Assembly (NCBI RefSeq): GCF_001949145.1
Contig: NW_019091703.1
Span: 56,078-120,077 of the forward strand
Reading direction: 5' to 3'
Length of the DNA stretch: 64,000 nucleotides
From: Acanthaster planci
Taxonomy: Eukaryota; Echinodermata; Asteroidea; Valvatida; Acanthasteridae
A program made the translations under genes and the position numbers. The notes under the pieces were generated by a model. It was not told the DNA's origin and made no database searches. It saw only the letters and a program-made list of their open reading frames with translations. This document shows positions 50,921-62,690 of the stretch, piece by piece (position 1 is the stretch's first letter; the number at the start of each line of letters is the position of its first letter).

Positions 50921-51161
50921 GGGCTGTTTTCCAATACTCAACTTCAGCTCCGTCTCAGGCTTCACCTGTTTTCTAACTAGCTGACTTTGAAACTGTAAGC
51001 ACAGTAATCAGTCTAATAGTGCCATAGAACATCAAATAAGATGCAAAAAGCCAGAAATTACAGTAATCCAATGTAATTTAAACGCTTCAGGCCCACAGTC
51101 GGGGATTGGTTTTGGGAACGAAGCTTGAGACCGAGCCCGAGTCGAGTATTGGCAAAGGGCC
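50921..51161. repeat. ~240-bp inverted-repeat element
   Basis: The left arm gggctgttttccaatactca with agctccgtctcagg is matched inversely by gagaccgagcccgagtcgag and tattggcaaagggccc at the right. A partial copy lies at 32691-32768. It has no coding capacity and is MITE-like. Confidence 0.65.
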
Positions 51162-51528
51162 CTGGATTGGGATCAGTTATTTTACATTGGTTGACTGATA
51201 TCAGAGCCTGCATAATGGATAAAGCAAACCAACTTTGGGATCACTGATCAAGAACCAGATCTGTGCAAGACAAGCAGACTCTCTGTGCCACTGCTAAGTT
51301 GGTGCTGTTGTCGGAAGAGGATAGCATTTCTTCCTCCTTTGTATCCCAGCATTCCTCCTGGTCCAAATTTGATTTCACTAGTGCGAGAGTTGCACTTGCC
51401 TCCCCATATGAAGCGCCCTCACTGGCAAAGAAGCAACAGATTCCATCTTGGCACCATGCCTAAGGCATACATGTACATACCTGTAGCCCAGGTTGGACGT
51501 CGTCTATATTGCATTGTGATCAACGTCC

Positions 51529-52220
51529 AGGGTATAAAAGTCCTCCTACATGTACAATGCGAACTTTTCCTCAAATGTTTTTATCTCACATGACAGCTCA
51601 AATGTCATTCACAAGTGCCTTGTATCCCAAATTTCTTAAATAGTGTGTTTAAATTACTAGATATGCCCGTGGACAACATCTTTTGCAGGAAATCTTGCAA
51701 AACTCCATGCTTTCCGTTGCGATTCGTTAATGACCTACGTTCGTCTAGTAGAATGCATTTGCACAGCGAAATGGCCTCAAAGCTCAGCCCACATTCTATC
51801 AGTTATGTTGTCCAGAGCTAGGTCTAGGTCTTTGCTTCATTGGAAATGCATGGAGAAGCGCAGACAACAGACAAAGCTGTAGCTTTGGAAGCTTGTTTCG
51901 GACATGGCCTTATCTGCGACTTCTTCACGCCCACAGCTCTTCCGCATATAAGGGACAGTCGGTTACTATGCATTTCGCGCATGTGCATATACGCATTCTA
52001 GACGAACGTAGATTGTTCAGAGATCGCGACGGAAAGCATGAAGTTTCACAAATTTCCTGCAAAATACGTTGTCCGCGGGTGTATTTGCTAATTTCAACTC
52101 AGCATTTATGGAATTATTGGGATACAAGACACTTGTGAACGACATTTGAGCTGTCTTCGCCAAGTAAAAATGTGAGAAAAAAGGGAAAAAAATTGCATTG
52201 TAGGAGGACTTTTATACCCT
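51529..52220. repeat. 692-bp fold-back element with ~300-bp arms
   Basis: The ends are agggtataaaagtcctccta and its inverse taggaggacttttataccct. Inner blocks also pair in order: gacagctcaaatgtc with gacatttgagctgtc, cacaagtgccttgtatccca with tgggatacaagacacttgtg, catgctttccgttgcgat with atcgcgacggaaagcatg, and ctacgttcgtctag with ctagacgaacgtag. The unpaired centre is only about 100 bp. There is no transposase frame. It is a fold-back or palindromic MITE-like element, able in principle to form a long hairpin. Confidence 0.85.
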
Positions 52221-52261
52221 ATATGATTGTGGCAGCCCTCAGGTCCCTGCTCTACATTTAT

Positions 52262-52429
52262 CAGGGGTGTGAGAATTCAGCTTTTTAGCTGATTTGAGCT
52301 TTTTTAATTGAGATGTTGAATCTGAATTTCAGCTTTTTTGTACACCTGATGAAGTATAGGAACTTTTTACATTTCAACTTTTGGCTAGCTGTTTTTAGCT
52401 TCAATTTAAAGTGGCCGCTCACACCCCTG
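52262..52429. repeat. hAT-like MITE, copy 2
   Basis: It has perfect 12-bp ends, CAGGGGTGTGAG and CTCACACCCCTG, of the CAGGG type seen in hAT transposons. It is 168 bp long and non-coding. A degenerate copy lies at 45950-46081. No clear 8-bp target duplication was seen. Confidence 0.8.
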
Positions 52430-53545
52430 TTTTTTGATGTGCATAACTACTGATAACCTAGGACATGACCCGTCTCAGCAGGTATGGTTTTGAATACTTG
52501 ACAAGTTCATCCTTCGTTGTCCAGAGTGCACTCCTTCAAAGTTGCTTGAACTGCTAGCCAGAGTCATCCATACACCTCCACGAATTATCGTTCAAGCACG
52601 GCCATGCATGTAACTGTAAAGTTGAAGTGTAATTTGACTCGGTAACAAAAGTATGGTTACCGTCTTTCACGAGGGCATGTCTGCACATGACCGCAGAACA
52701 GCTGTGAGAAAAAAAAAATATATATAGTGCCCTACATGCCTCTGTCATGTGTTGAAATCCGTCAGTGGAATGCCCCTGTGATCCAATTGTTCAGGTGATG
52801 AATTGATTCCCATGACCCAGGTAGATGTAGGATGCAGTGGATTTCACCGAACTTTGTACAGTGGCGAGACCGAGAACGTCACTGGTATTGCTTTTTTTGT
52901 GTGTGTGTCACATGCATTGTAGAACAGGTTGTGATAGATTTCACCAAGGTTAGGCAGCGTTCTAGTTTACAACTTGCGCAAGGAAGTACTTGCAATCATT
53001 TCAGGTGGTTTGCAAATCAGGAAAAGAAAGTTTTCTGGCTGCTGCATTCATGGGTACAGTTATGTCTAATTGTTTGACATTCACAGCAATAACATTAGGG
53101 ATCTTGGCAACCTGTGATTTGATTGGTTACACGTACAAGATTTTCTTTTCAAGTTTGCTGCCCTGTTGTCCTCTACCATTTTTCTGTTAACCTCAGCATG
53201 TGTACATGTAAATGTACACGTACCTACCCAGACACTTAACAATGGCTTCCTTTGGTTGCCAGGACAATTTATCCTTTTGTCTAGTCCAGTTGCCTAAACA
53301 TGTATGCATCAGCCTGAGAGCAGGTTTTGTGTTCTCACACTCCCAAAATGTTTCCCGCCAAATCTGTGGGGTTTGTAAACCACAAGCCTGGGCCCTTTAG
53401 ATTAGACCAACATCATGTGCTTCAACATGTGATTAGCCTGTGTTACTGTGCCTGTGAATGACCCCTACCTAACCCCCCACCACACCATTGCATGCAAATC
53501 TGTGGTTAACTATACTCCTCTGAGTAGTGATTGTCCAAACATACA

Positions 53546-53939
53546 GAAAATGATTGTCCACTGCGGACAATAAAGTCAGTCACATGGAGAGGGAATGGGG
53601 AAGTGGGGGGGTTGATAGACGCTTTTCAAGATCATCCAACCATCGGCTAATCGCCTTAGGTAATGTTAGGGGGACTAAGGATTTTTTGTCTGTGATACAA
53701 TGGCTTTGCTTTGGAAAAGATGGAGTGGGCTGAATGTTTAGGGATTGTCTTGGATCGGTAGAAATGGAAATGCAGTCAAGAGTAAAAGCTTTGGGGATGT
53801 TAACTTTTTAGCAGATTTTAGTTTAGTTTTTGAACTGATTCCTTATTTGTCCAAGATTTGTACAGTACATGTCTGTATATGTGCGGCTTGATCCATTTCA
53901 TGTGACTGACTTTATTGTCTGCAGTGGACAATCATTTTC
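53546..53939. repeat. inverted-repeat element with 41-bp ends
   Basis: The left end gaaaatgattgtccactg and onward (ggacaataaagtcagtcaca) is matched inversely at 53899-53939 with a single mismatch (cgg versus cag). The spacer is about 310 bp and non-coding. Confidence 0.85.
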
Positions 53940-55578
53940 GAAATGATGCCCTGGAAATTGAGAAATTTGCATGACTTGTGGAAAACACGAATATAAAAAC
54001 GGAGAATATACTTGTATATGTATAAATGCAGAAGTTGACACGACATATTTTAATCTACTGTAGCTGCCCTTAAGAATCAAAGTGGGCCAATCTATGCAGG
54101 ACATAACGGGAATGATGACATCTTGTGGCATGACTACACGTTCATGTACATGTACCGTGCACAATTCATCAAGACAATAAGAAGTCTATAAATAGCTAAG
54201 TCAACTCACTCCACTACTTCCTTGAAGTCACATTGCGGTATCCTGCCACTTTTTTTCCTTAATGCTGATTCTAGAAGTAAGAACTTACATATACATGTAT
54301 ATGTACACATGTACTGTTATTGATGAATATGTTTCATGGCATTGGCCTCGTTAATATTCCCAAATTAATTCAGGAGTTAGACAAGTAATTTTGGGATGAC
54401 CATTTAGTCGCTCAAATCTGAGATCAGATTGTACCAACTTTTACTCTATTTTTCCCCCAACAATTTTGAATCGTCCACAAGGGGAAAGGTCGGTTCTCAT
54501 TAGCAGCAGATCCTGGGTCTTGTCCCATCGAGTATAGTGGTCATTTTTTTTTTCACAAGTCTCCAGACAACAGTGAGTGCTTCTCCCTGATAATAAAAAT
54601 ACCTCTACAAACTTCCACAACTTTCGTTTGGAAAATTTGGGCACAATTGGGTTGAAAGCATCTGTCATTCACTCCTTTGAGGGGATTGAGGGTAAAAATC
54701 CCTTCCCATGGAATAATCCACCTGCATTTCAATTAACCTAAATCATTTTGGTAAGCCATACCCCCATACATGGTACATGTATGTGAAGTGGTCCAAATAG
54801 TGCGCTGGCCCCAGAGACTTGGAGCCTAGGTTTTTGGCCTCAGTGCTGGTTCTCAAATATCAAGTACTGGTATCCCATTCATTTGTATACAGCTGTATGT
54901 CAGTGCAGTGTTCTGTATACTTTTAAGGCTTGTTCAAGGGCAGCAAAAGTGCAACGGGACAGGTCAATATTCTATTCTGCGCCCACCTTCAAAAAACAAA
55001 TTCAGAAGATAAAAACCTTAAGCATATCATATTTGCTGGTACTCTGTCCTTCGTTGTTGGGTAATTAAGTTGAATCCATCGGTCGCGCCTACATCTGAAA
55101 TTCCAATTGGATTGTGTCTGGAGCCCAGCAGGTCAAGCACGCTAAATGGAAGAGCTAAATCTACTTGACAATTAATTAGTGAATTCTGACAGGTGATGTG
55201 GCTATCATCTTCACTAATAGGAAGACCATACTGTAAACAGTTTTATGTAACCCCAATAAAAGTGCAAGGGTCAGTGTGGTCAACAAAGTCTAAAGACTAG
55301 TTAGGCTTCCTGTTTCCTTGCTTGAGCCATTTTGAACATGTAGCCCTAAAGGGTTTTCTTGGAGTGGGGAGGAGTGTTTAGGATGTTGCAAATTAACAAA
55401 CTGGTCAACTGTGGTTTGAATGTGGTGCAGGAAGGTTCAACACTTGCATGTACTTCATGTAGCATAGTGCTGTACCCTTAATTACAGGTGTTGGTTTGTT
55501 CATGGTACAACCTAGTCTCTCTTGCTACAGCTGCTGTATTTTTAACCATTCAACACCTACATGTACATACCTTAGCTT

Positions 55579-55820
55579 GGTAATTCCAGAAATTTGGTGT
55601 CCAAAAGTGTGACATTTTAGTGTCCCTGTTACACTGACCTTTGTTATTTGACCTGGAAATATCGCCGTAATTGATTTCAAACAATGACTATTTGTTTTGG
55701 CGGGTAATTTGCATTACGTCATCACTCTTGTAAATGTGTTCTGAACTTACAAAATCATACATGTATGTCAGATGTGACAGGGACGAGAAAAAAAATGGAC
55801 CCTTAATTTCTGGAATTACC
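55579..55820. repeat. 242-bp MITE-like element with 16-bp ends
   Basis: ggtaattccagaaatt at 55579-55594 is matched inversely by aatttctggaattacc at 55805-55820. The interior is non-coding and includes a tacgtcatcac word. Confidence 0.55.
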
Positions 55821-58800
55821 CACCTGCACACTGAGTCAGTGTTCAAAAAGCAACCCTCTCTCCTCCAAAGAAAGAAAAATAATTCCCTCCTTCCACAGTT
55901 TTCAAATGCTGTGTGCACTGTATTGGGAAAGGTAACTCTTTTTAGGGGGTGACGAGTCAGCAAAGTCTACGTAACCTGACAACTATTTGTTCTTGTTCTT
56001 TATTTACGAACCTGAATCCCTTCATTATGTATAAAATTTAGCCTGTATTCAAATCTCTAAGATTCTGATTACATTTTTGTTTATTTGTTTATTATTTTTT
56101 TTAGTAAAATTTATCTCTGGTTTTACACTTCGTTGTCTGCTTGGATTTTCCATTTATTTCCTTGATTCATATTCCAATTAAATCGCCGTGGATTTGAGGT
56201 GCACTGATTCACCCTTTCCCCCAATTAAACAACAGGACACTCGCTCATTAATTCGCTGTGCAAAATTCCACAATCAGCAGTGCCTTGTTGGCATGGCCCT
56301 TCCTTCCCCGTATTGAATAAACAAGTCCGTCCGTCCGCCCCCGCATTTGGGCTTGTGACGCGGCAATCGCACATCGTCGTTTGTCTATGAGCCTGTATCT
56401 GCAGACGGATCACTTTTTTTTTTCCATGTACGGGGGTGGGGGGTAGTTAATTGTGGGCAACGTAGATGGAAGAGCCTCAGCGACAACGGGATGGAGAGAT
56501 GTGGGTGGATGGGTAACAGACATCTGTTCAATTAAGGGGGAAAAATTCTAAATACCGGCGCGAGTGGGACGGAAACAGACGTGTATGCTGCTTAGTGGTC
56601 CAGGGCTATGCTCCTGCTTTAGGCCTTTACTGTGCAAATCAGGTATTTGTTGTCTTTGTGGAGATTGCTAGACAAATATAATCAATATTCAATGATCAAT
56701 AAAAAAGTACTGAAGTTTGGGGCCCAACCTCACTACATTGGCTTTACGGAAGGGAAGGACTATAAAAAGCCCTTCCAATGTGTCAGCCTGTCATCCATGG
56801 AATTACCTGAAACAGGAAGGAGGAATTTATTATTACTTCAATGTACCAGGCATGCACCTTTTCCTCGGATCAGTTGATTTCCTGGTTTGTCACTTTTCAC
56901 TCATGCTATTGAAAATTGAAAAACATTGAACTAAGTCTTATAAAGATGGGAATTTCTGCGTTTTTTTGTCCAAGTCCAAGTTGCATGTCTGCGTTCATTC
57001 AAAATACAAATGGCCAGTATTCCAGAGTGGAAATTTAAATTTTTGTGTCTCTCAACTGTTCGAATCAAAGCATAAGTAAGACTTTATTTTTGTTTGATTT
57101 TAAATAATGAAATCATAAATTTACAAAAAGGAATTTGAAACGAAATGTTTAAGCCCTTTTTTAAACTCCCAAATGTAAATTTGTCTAGAACCCAAAATTG
57201 CCCAGTGGTCCAGAAATCCTGTGATTAGTGTCTGATGCTGTTTAGTCCGGAATAATTAACAAATTAGGGTCGTTAAATTTGTTCGAGAATCCTTCAAAGA
57301 GTCTTGCACACTACAGCTACATGTAAATAAATGAAGCTTGTGAAATTTTGACTGATGGTATTTTGGGGGGCCCCTAGTGTGTGCGTGGTTTTTTTTTCAT
57401 GGTGCAGAATGAAAGATTTGGGTGCAGTATACAGTTAAATAGTGGAGAGCGGAAATGCATGCTGACAGAATAGCTCCAGTATGGAACCAAATCGGCCTCC
57501 TCAGTTCAGATGCCCTAAATTACCCAGATCAATATGGGTTAGTGTCTGCGCTCTCGTTGGGTGATTAATTGCCAGGATTGGGGACACAGGTTGCGTTGTG
57601 TCATACGCGCGTGATCTGGTTTCGATTGGCTGGCTGCAGTCTCTAATGATTGGCACTCTGTGCATAGAATACACAAACGAGTTGTGGATTTTTTGTTTTG
57701 TTTTTCCTTCTCATTTTGGCATTTTTTCTCCTTTTTTTTCTTTTTTTTCCTTTTTTGGGGGGGTCAACTGTTGGAGTACGCTAGACTGAGCAGCGCATTT
57801 TATGGACTAAATTGGCAACGGGAATTGACAGCCGTTGCTGCGTTGGCGTCATACATGTACATGTACCGCTACTGACGCACTGGTGGTACCTGTTCAAGCA
57901 CATTTTATGCCGTTTTGACTGATGGGATACTGTGACTTGAAAAACTCTGAGACTGGAAGTTCAAATCCCATCCAGGTCAGCGTGTGGATTATGTTTTCGA
58001 TCCCCACCTCTTGTAAATGCACCTTATTGGGTGGGTTTCCTTGGAATGTTTGTATCAAATTTTCTTCCCTCCTCTAAAGCTGACCATTTCTCCATTGGTC
58101 TTCTTCGTGGTCACTTCAAATCATCCCGTGATTGGCTGTGACACTCTCGAATGAATCCAAGCAAGTTGCTTCAAATGTCACTCTCCCAGTGTCTTGGTTA
58201 ATTCTAGGAATTTTGTTCACTTACCAGTTTGAGAAATGATGCCGGAAATTTATGTGCAGTGTGACAAGACTTGCTTCTGTATGAAATTTACTGCGACATG
58301 TACAGTGAGCTAAACTGAAGGTGATGGTGTGAAGTGCGCTTGAGTAATTCCAGGCCAGATACTGGATAGAATTGGTCCCAAGAAAAACCATGAAAGGAAT
58401 CATGTTTTTTTTTCTTTTTTTTTCGTGAGGAATTGACCCAGTAGTAGTACCCAGTAGGTTACTCAATTCTAGACACATGTATTTCATTTGAAGTCTTTAA
58501 AAAAAACTTAAATAAATAAAAATTAAAACCTGATTGTACATCCCGGTAGTTGATTATCTCATTTTGTATGTGGACATTAATCGTATCTTTTATGACCTCC
58601 ATTCTGTGGAATTAAAGTTCACATGTGAAGTTACAGAGTTCACCTTCATTAGTCTCTACCAGGATATCTGTTCCCAGTGGAACAAAAGAGGGTGGGGTTT
58701 TTTTTTTTGGTACTCACTGCATAGGCACGCCACGAGGCACGCAAGTATATACGTTTGACGCAGGCACGCTGAGTACGCATAACTAATTTATTCCGGCATG

Positions 58801-58965
58801 TACATGTATGGTCATTGCGTACATGTACATGGCAAACACGTGCAAGAACCCACTTGTAACCATGAACCACCTGTCTTTCTTTTGGCGATTGGTGGTGCGC
58901 TTCAGCTCGGGCGGCCAGTCGAGTGCAGAAGAAGATGCCTAGATAAGAACTTTTGCATGTAGATT

Positions 58966-59058
58966 GAGAAATGGGTTTGCGGGTACACCATGGAATCAAT
59001 CTCTTTTGGGCGAGATGTGGTTCTTAAAAGAACCGGTGTACCCACAAACCCATTTCTC
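58966..59058. repeat. hairpin element with histone-3'-end-like stem-loop
   Basis: Arms of 24 bp (starting gagaaatgggtttgcgggta and ending acccacaaacccatttctc) enclose an inner palindrome ggttcttaaaagaacc at 59019-59034. On the minus strand that inner part reads GGTTCTTTTAAGAACC followed by ACA and, 15 bases further on, aaaagagat. The order resembles a histone mRNA stem-loop followed by a purine-rich downstream element. Confidence 0.7.
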
Positions 59059-59430
59059 ACGTCTCTTCCACCATGCAAAGCTTCAAATCTATTTTTTTAG
59101 TTTCATGTGTTTACCAGGATATGTTCAGATGCATTGCATACTTCTTCTTGAAATCCGTTACAAGTTAGAAATGAGGAAGTAAAACTGCTCAGATATTAAG
59201 GTATCTGGACAAGCTGCGGCATGTTACTTCCGATCTTCAAAGGAAGTAAAGGGAGGAAGACAGGCTAACATTTCTTTGGTATCAAGAGCCTTCAATTACA
59301 TGTAAAGGCCTAACCCAAAGAAATAAATACATGTACACAGAGATCGGTCAGTGGCTCAGAAATACCTGAAGTAGGGTAAATAAATGCAGCCAGTCTGCCC
59401 ACCAGTGGTGGGTTACTCCGCACCTACATG

Positions 59431-59476
59431 TAGCGCTGGTCCGCTATGACATTTGGATGGGAGACTCGCTGTCCCC
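59431..59476 (+). repeat. 5S rRNA-like fragment, possible SINE3-type trace
   Basis: gctggtccgctatgac followed by atttggatgggagactcgct resembles the 3' half of 5S rRNA (box C region, ggatgggagac). The 5' half is not recognisable. It may be a 5S-derived SINE remnant or chance. Confidence 0.35.
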
Positions 59477-60763
59477 GTTGTTTAGTGTGTGAGTTTGATG
59501 GTGAACAGAGGACGGGAGCAGTCTGCTTGTCTGGGGGGAGGGGTTGTTGACAGCACTGACCTGTATGTGTCTCTGATCTGGGCTATCGCCAGGCAAGACT
59601 CGGGCATGACCTGTGTTCTTTTTTATCGGCCTGACGTTGATCAGCGCGGTTAGAATATTTTTGATGAATGTGATGGTGTGGGTTTTACCTTTTAAAGAAT
59701 GGGTTGAGTGGATGGCAGATACTGCATGTATTTATTGCCTAGATTAACTAAGCAGGCACAAATGGATTCTCAGCAGGTCAATTTGATAGATTTGAAATGA
59801 AAAATAAAATGGGTCCAATCGAGTTTGAATGTGATGCCAAAAGGATCAACAGACTTTATTGATGCACACAACTACAGTAGTAACCGTTAAAGTGTCATTT
59901 TATTTCATTTGAAACGAATTCCACCGGGGGTCCTTTTCTGTTGTCACTTTTAACCAGTTGCACGTACACGTATCACCATTATTTCAAAGATGGATTTGCA
60001 CTGGGGAGATGTAAATTACCCGAATACACTTGTGGGTTTTTTTCCACAAGCCTTCGGGGGCATACACTGAGTATACAGTGTTAAATACACGTCGGGCTGG
60101 GCCAAAATCCACGATAAATTTGTATCAGCATTGAAACAAGTGTATTTCCTCACAAATATAATGAGATTTTTAGGGAGAAACCCAATTGATTTATTGTCAT
60201 CCATTTCTCATTTCCTACAAAATCATGTCCGCTCTCAACATGGAGGAATAAAACACATTCCTCCTTGCTCTCAACCACCGGGACAATTATGCCAGGAAGA
60301 GATTCACTGGAAATCTGCCTGTCATCTGTTTCACTTTTCGTCACTCTCAGTTCCGAGGCCTTCAAGTTGAATATGAAATGAAAAGTTAAGAGGGAAATCT
60401 CACTGTTTCTGGGACAGCCCAATGCTCTTACATGTATACACATGTCTTCCATATTGAATTGAAAAAGCAGGCTAGCTGTTTTAGAAAACCCAAGAATAAT
60501 ATTGAAAGCAATGAAAATAGTTCATTCTAGTGACATACTGTCTATAGATTCTGTACCCGTACACAGGATATGACTGTTCGTGGTTGGGCAACTGCATGTA
60601 TCCCCAATACAGCAATTCATGATGCAACCGATAAATTTAAAATATGTGATTGCTTACATTATAGTTGAAGCAATTCAAAATTAAACGATTGCAAGGCATG
60701 GAACAAAAAAACACCCTGAAGACTTGACGTGAAGATGCATGTATGGTACTTCCAATTCAAAAG

Positions 60764-60956
60764 ATGACAAAAACAGGTGGAAAGGCTTGCGGTAGCACCA
60801 TGCGAAGGAACATCTCTCTTATAAGTATGTGTGGTTCAGAAAAGAACCGGGAGTATACTCCCAGTTCTTTTCTGAACCACACATACATGTACTCATATTA
60901 GAGATGCATTCCTTTGCATGGTGCTACTGCAAGCCTTTCCACTTGTTGCTGTCCTT
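60764..60956. repeat. 193-bp hairpin with stem-loop-like core
   Basis: Near-complete inverted arms of about 90 bp (gtggaaaggcttgc with gcaagcctttccac; gtagcaccatgc with gcatggtgctac) meet at a gggagtatactccc centre. Inner segments gtggttcagaaaagaacc and gttcttttctgaaccac are like the histone-type hairpin core of the 58966-59058 element. Confidence 0.85.
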
Positions 60957-62214
60957 CACTATGAATGGCCTGAAATTCCATCCAAGTACACTACATGTTT
61001 GACAGAGTCCTACATGTACCCTGGGCCCCAATTTATTTCAGTAGTTTTGTTAGTCATAATTTAGAGCTTGGAGAACACCAGGCCGTCAGTTTTCTTCAAA
61101 TGTCCTGCCGTGTGGAAAGAATTACATGTAATAGGATTCTTTATATTTCCAATAAATACATGTACAGTACTTGCATGATACCTGTAGGCCATGTACTCTG
61201 TATGGTGTACAATGTACATGTACATTCAGACAACAGATCTTTAGTGAGACATTTTTGTGAGGTTGTGTAGGGTGCCCTAATTGCCCAGGCTGAGCCTGGT
61301 TGTTGTCCAGCTGTTAATAAGGGAGCAAAGTTCAATAACCGAGTGAGTGTTGACTCTCTGCTCATTCTGTTGCAACAAGACTGTGGAATGCACTGGTACC
61401 ATACATGCGGAGCGCTACATGTAATGGACATGGTGGAATGGAGTAGTGATGATTAAAAACTGGAGCTGTGTTGATCTTTGCTGGCACTATAGTATCATGC
61501 AGTTTTGTGCCTGGGGAGAGACACTGGCTCCTTATAATACATGTGTTTTGCTGTTGTTTAGTTGGGATATGCCATACATGTTATGGGAGTTGATTCTGAC
61601 AGTGTGACTTGAAGACAGAATTGAAATCTTGATGGACTTGCCTGTGCATGCTGTCTACAGTTCACTCTCCTCACAAAGTACCGTTATAAAAAAACAAAGT
61701 TTGATAATCCCAATTTTCCTAATTTCTCATGTTTTTTCTTTGTTTTTCTACTCCTTTCATTAACAAAGTCCGGGTTGTAACAGTAATTTGTCTGGGCCCT
61801 GTAACTTTGCTGTAACTAGAGTCAACTACATGTACATTAAGAGGCAGCATTTTGGTGAATGCCACGTACCGGCAGTAATAACTATCATCACATTAAATTC
61901 TGTTCGTTTTATTAGAAATTGTAAATTGGAAACACATGTATGATAGATTTATATGAAGGGGCAGATAACCTTCATCTTGTCTGAGCCCTATAATTATTAT
62001 TTTAAGTTTGTGTGAATGTCCATCCTAGGAAGTTGGGGCTTCTTTTATAAAGTGTTATGTGGAAATTAACCAAACCAAACCCAAAGGTGTCATTGGCCAC
62101 TTCGCGCCTGGTGACGTGTTAACCTGGGTGATGTCCATTCTCATCCCCACAAGATTATTTCCACTGGGTCTTTTTAGAGACTCGGTGGCTTGACCAGGTG
62201 CGTATCATACATGT

Positions 62215-62690
62215 ACGTCTGACGCCTCTTGGGTCCGATGCCTCAAAATCCAAATTTTTGGACATATGAGTAATGAGGCATCAGATTTATGGGCAAGTTT
62301 TTTTCTTCAGCCTCGTAGTTCCGACACCTAAAAGGTCCAACGTCTCATAAATCCGACGTCGGACCAACGAGGTGTCGGACTTATAATATGAGGTGTCAGT
62401 GCGATTGACTGCAAAACATGGGAGGAGTGCAGGCCCACGCGACGCTGCGTGTCATAAATAGTTCACCATACTTGGCACCGGGAACCAGTCTCGTTCCTAG
62501 CGCCATCTTCATACGCTCGTAATGAGCGTCAAATCAAACGTGGGACTTTCGAGACGTTGGATTTTTTGAGGCGTTGGATCTATGTACATATATGCCATGG
62601 GCCGAAAAAACCGTTGGAACTATTAAACGCAATTGTCGGACCTATGAAATGTCAGACTTATGAGGCATCGGCATCGGAATCATGTGGCGT
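62215..62690. repeat. cluster of degenerate gaggcgtcggac words, both orientations
   Basis: Variants of a roughly 20-bp unit such as cgaggtgtcggacttata, tctcataaatccgacgtcgg, gagacgttggattttttgag and gtcggacctatgaaatgtc recur in direct and inverted orientation over about 475 bp. They are not an ordered tandem array. The unit itself is partly self-complementary. Confidence 0.6.

Noticed and set aside
57935-57975. tRNA B-box-like gttcaaatccc at 57959
   Set aside because: No matching A box or cloverleaf upstream; a single 11-base match is too little to call a tRNA or SINE.
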